In this document: piece by piece, positions 63,701 to 64,000 of the stretch
Layout: every line of letters starts with the position of its first letter
Numbering within the stretch: position 1 is the stretch's first letter
NCBI GenBank assembly: GCA_013396755.1
Contig: VWZF01002698.1
Coordinates: 442,384-506,383, forward strand
Direction: 5' to 3'
DNA length: 64,000 bases
DNA from: Sclerurus mexicanus
Lineage: Eukaryota > Chordata > Aves > Passeriformes > Furnariidae
Position numbers and translations under genes: made by a program
Notes under the pieces: generated by a model
Database searches by the model: none
What the model saw: only the letters and a program-made list of their open reading frames with translations
What the model was told of the DNA's origin: nothing

Positions 63701-64000
63701 CCTGTCCTGGAGGGCAAGAGCCAAGTTGTGCAGTATGGCTCTGTCATGTTTCCAGACAGCATACTAGAAAGAGACTTTTGGAACCATCTTAAAACAGGTT
63801 TGAGCTCATGAGCACAGAAGCCTTTCCAGCCAAGCAGAAGTAAGTGAGTGGCCTCATGGATAAAGTGTGGATCATGACTTTGGAAACTGGGGTTTAATTT
63901 CAGGTTCTGACAGACAATGAAATATTTTGGGGAAGCTTTGTCTTTCTTAGCTCCATATCTGTAAAGTGAGGACATGCTTCCTTTACCTGTTTTCTTTGAC
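42761..64000 (+). CDS. XPO5: Exportin-5, exons 2-21, both ends missing
   Basis: Importin-beta family receptor that carries pre-miRNA hairpins and other structured RNA out of the nucleus with RanGTP. Exons: 42761-42882, 43490-43562, 44147-44284, 44582-44764, 46602-46628, 46889-47074, 47730-47806, 48247-48346, 49708-49791, 50205-50330, 50558-50648, 52072-52200, 52825-52940, 53845-54000, 54419-54460, 55085-55174, 56446-56645, 57256-57355, 58257-58438, 63263-63363. All have AG/GT borders and matching phases, giving about 774 uninterrupted codons equal to human residues about 36-810 of 1,204. Landmarks are FCEEFKEKCPICVPCG, REWPQHWPDML, RRRDIQQTLTQNME, GYIDWV, FDFDSDEDFNAFFN, NVRRHACSSIIKMCRDYPQLV and NHVKQLLSNELLLTQMEKCA. 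The HEAT-repeat core is very close to human. Exon 1 is in the gap; the last third lies past the window end. Exon 6 is a 27-nt microexon. Confidence 0.95.
58439..63262 (+). other. XPO5: Large XPO5 intron, nothing recognised inside
   Basis: A 4.8-kb intron between the exon ending NLLALIR and the exon starting THNNLYMPE. It is more than twice the length of any other XPO5 intron here. I looked for nested exons, CR1 copies and RNA genes and found none I could support. Confidence 0.6.

Noticed and set aside
1..64000. CRISPR arrays, tRNA or rRNA genes, bacterial operons
   Set aside because: No regularly spaced repeats, cloverleaf-like boxes or prokaryotic gene organisation were seen; the window is vertebrate.

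Overview
This window is vertebrate nuclear DNA, almost certainly from a bird. The genes are split into many small exons with GT-AG introns. The proteins match human families residue by residue. A degenerate CR1 LINE, the typical avian retroposon, lies at about 4.27-5.01 kb. It is an assembled scaffold rather than finished sequence: there are two N gaps (18285-19067 and 42051-42648) and one single-N join at 22473.

Layout from left to right. 1-5.0 kb: no gene recognised, with the CR1 relic at its right end. 5.0-15.1 kb, plus strand: a microsomal epoxide hydrolase (EPHX1 family) gene with eight recognisable coding exons and a complete catalytic set. 15.1-17.4 kb: intergenic, holding a diverged relic of the GTPBP2 exon-2 region. 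17.4-18.3 kb, minus strand: the last coding exon of MAD2L1BP (p31comet). 19.1-31.2 kb, plus strand: GTPBP2, whose exons 2-4 appear twice in a near-perfect 1,720-bp tandem repeat split by the single N, probably an assembly artefact. 33.3-42.05 kb, minus strand: POLH (DNA polymerase eta), eight exons visible, with the first exons and catalytic core lost in the second gap. 42.7-64 kb, plus strand: XPO5 (exportin-5), twenty consecutive coding exons (human residues about 36-810); the rest lies beyond the window.

MAD2L1BP/GTPBP2 and POLH/XPO5 are two head-to-head pairs, while GTPBP2 and POLH converge. Gene order and relative orientation match human 6p21.1. Both N gaps fall exactly on the GC-rich shared promoters and hide the first exons of four genes. 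The EPHX1-like gene on the left is not part of the human 6p21.1 neighbourhood.

The genes do not form one pathway: xenobiotic epoxide hydrolysis, spindle-checkpoint silencing, ribosome-rescue GTPase, translesion synthesis and pre-miRNA export. I see no operon, CRISPR array or bacterial feature, and no convincing new system. The most interesting non-genic structures are a pair of inverted arms of about 400 bp in a POLH intron, the GTPBP2 exon-2 relic beside MAD2L1BP, and a possible 24-nt microexon feeding the EPHX1-like N-terminus.
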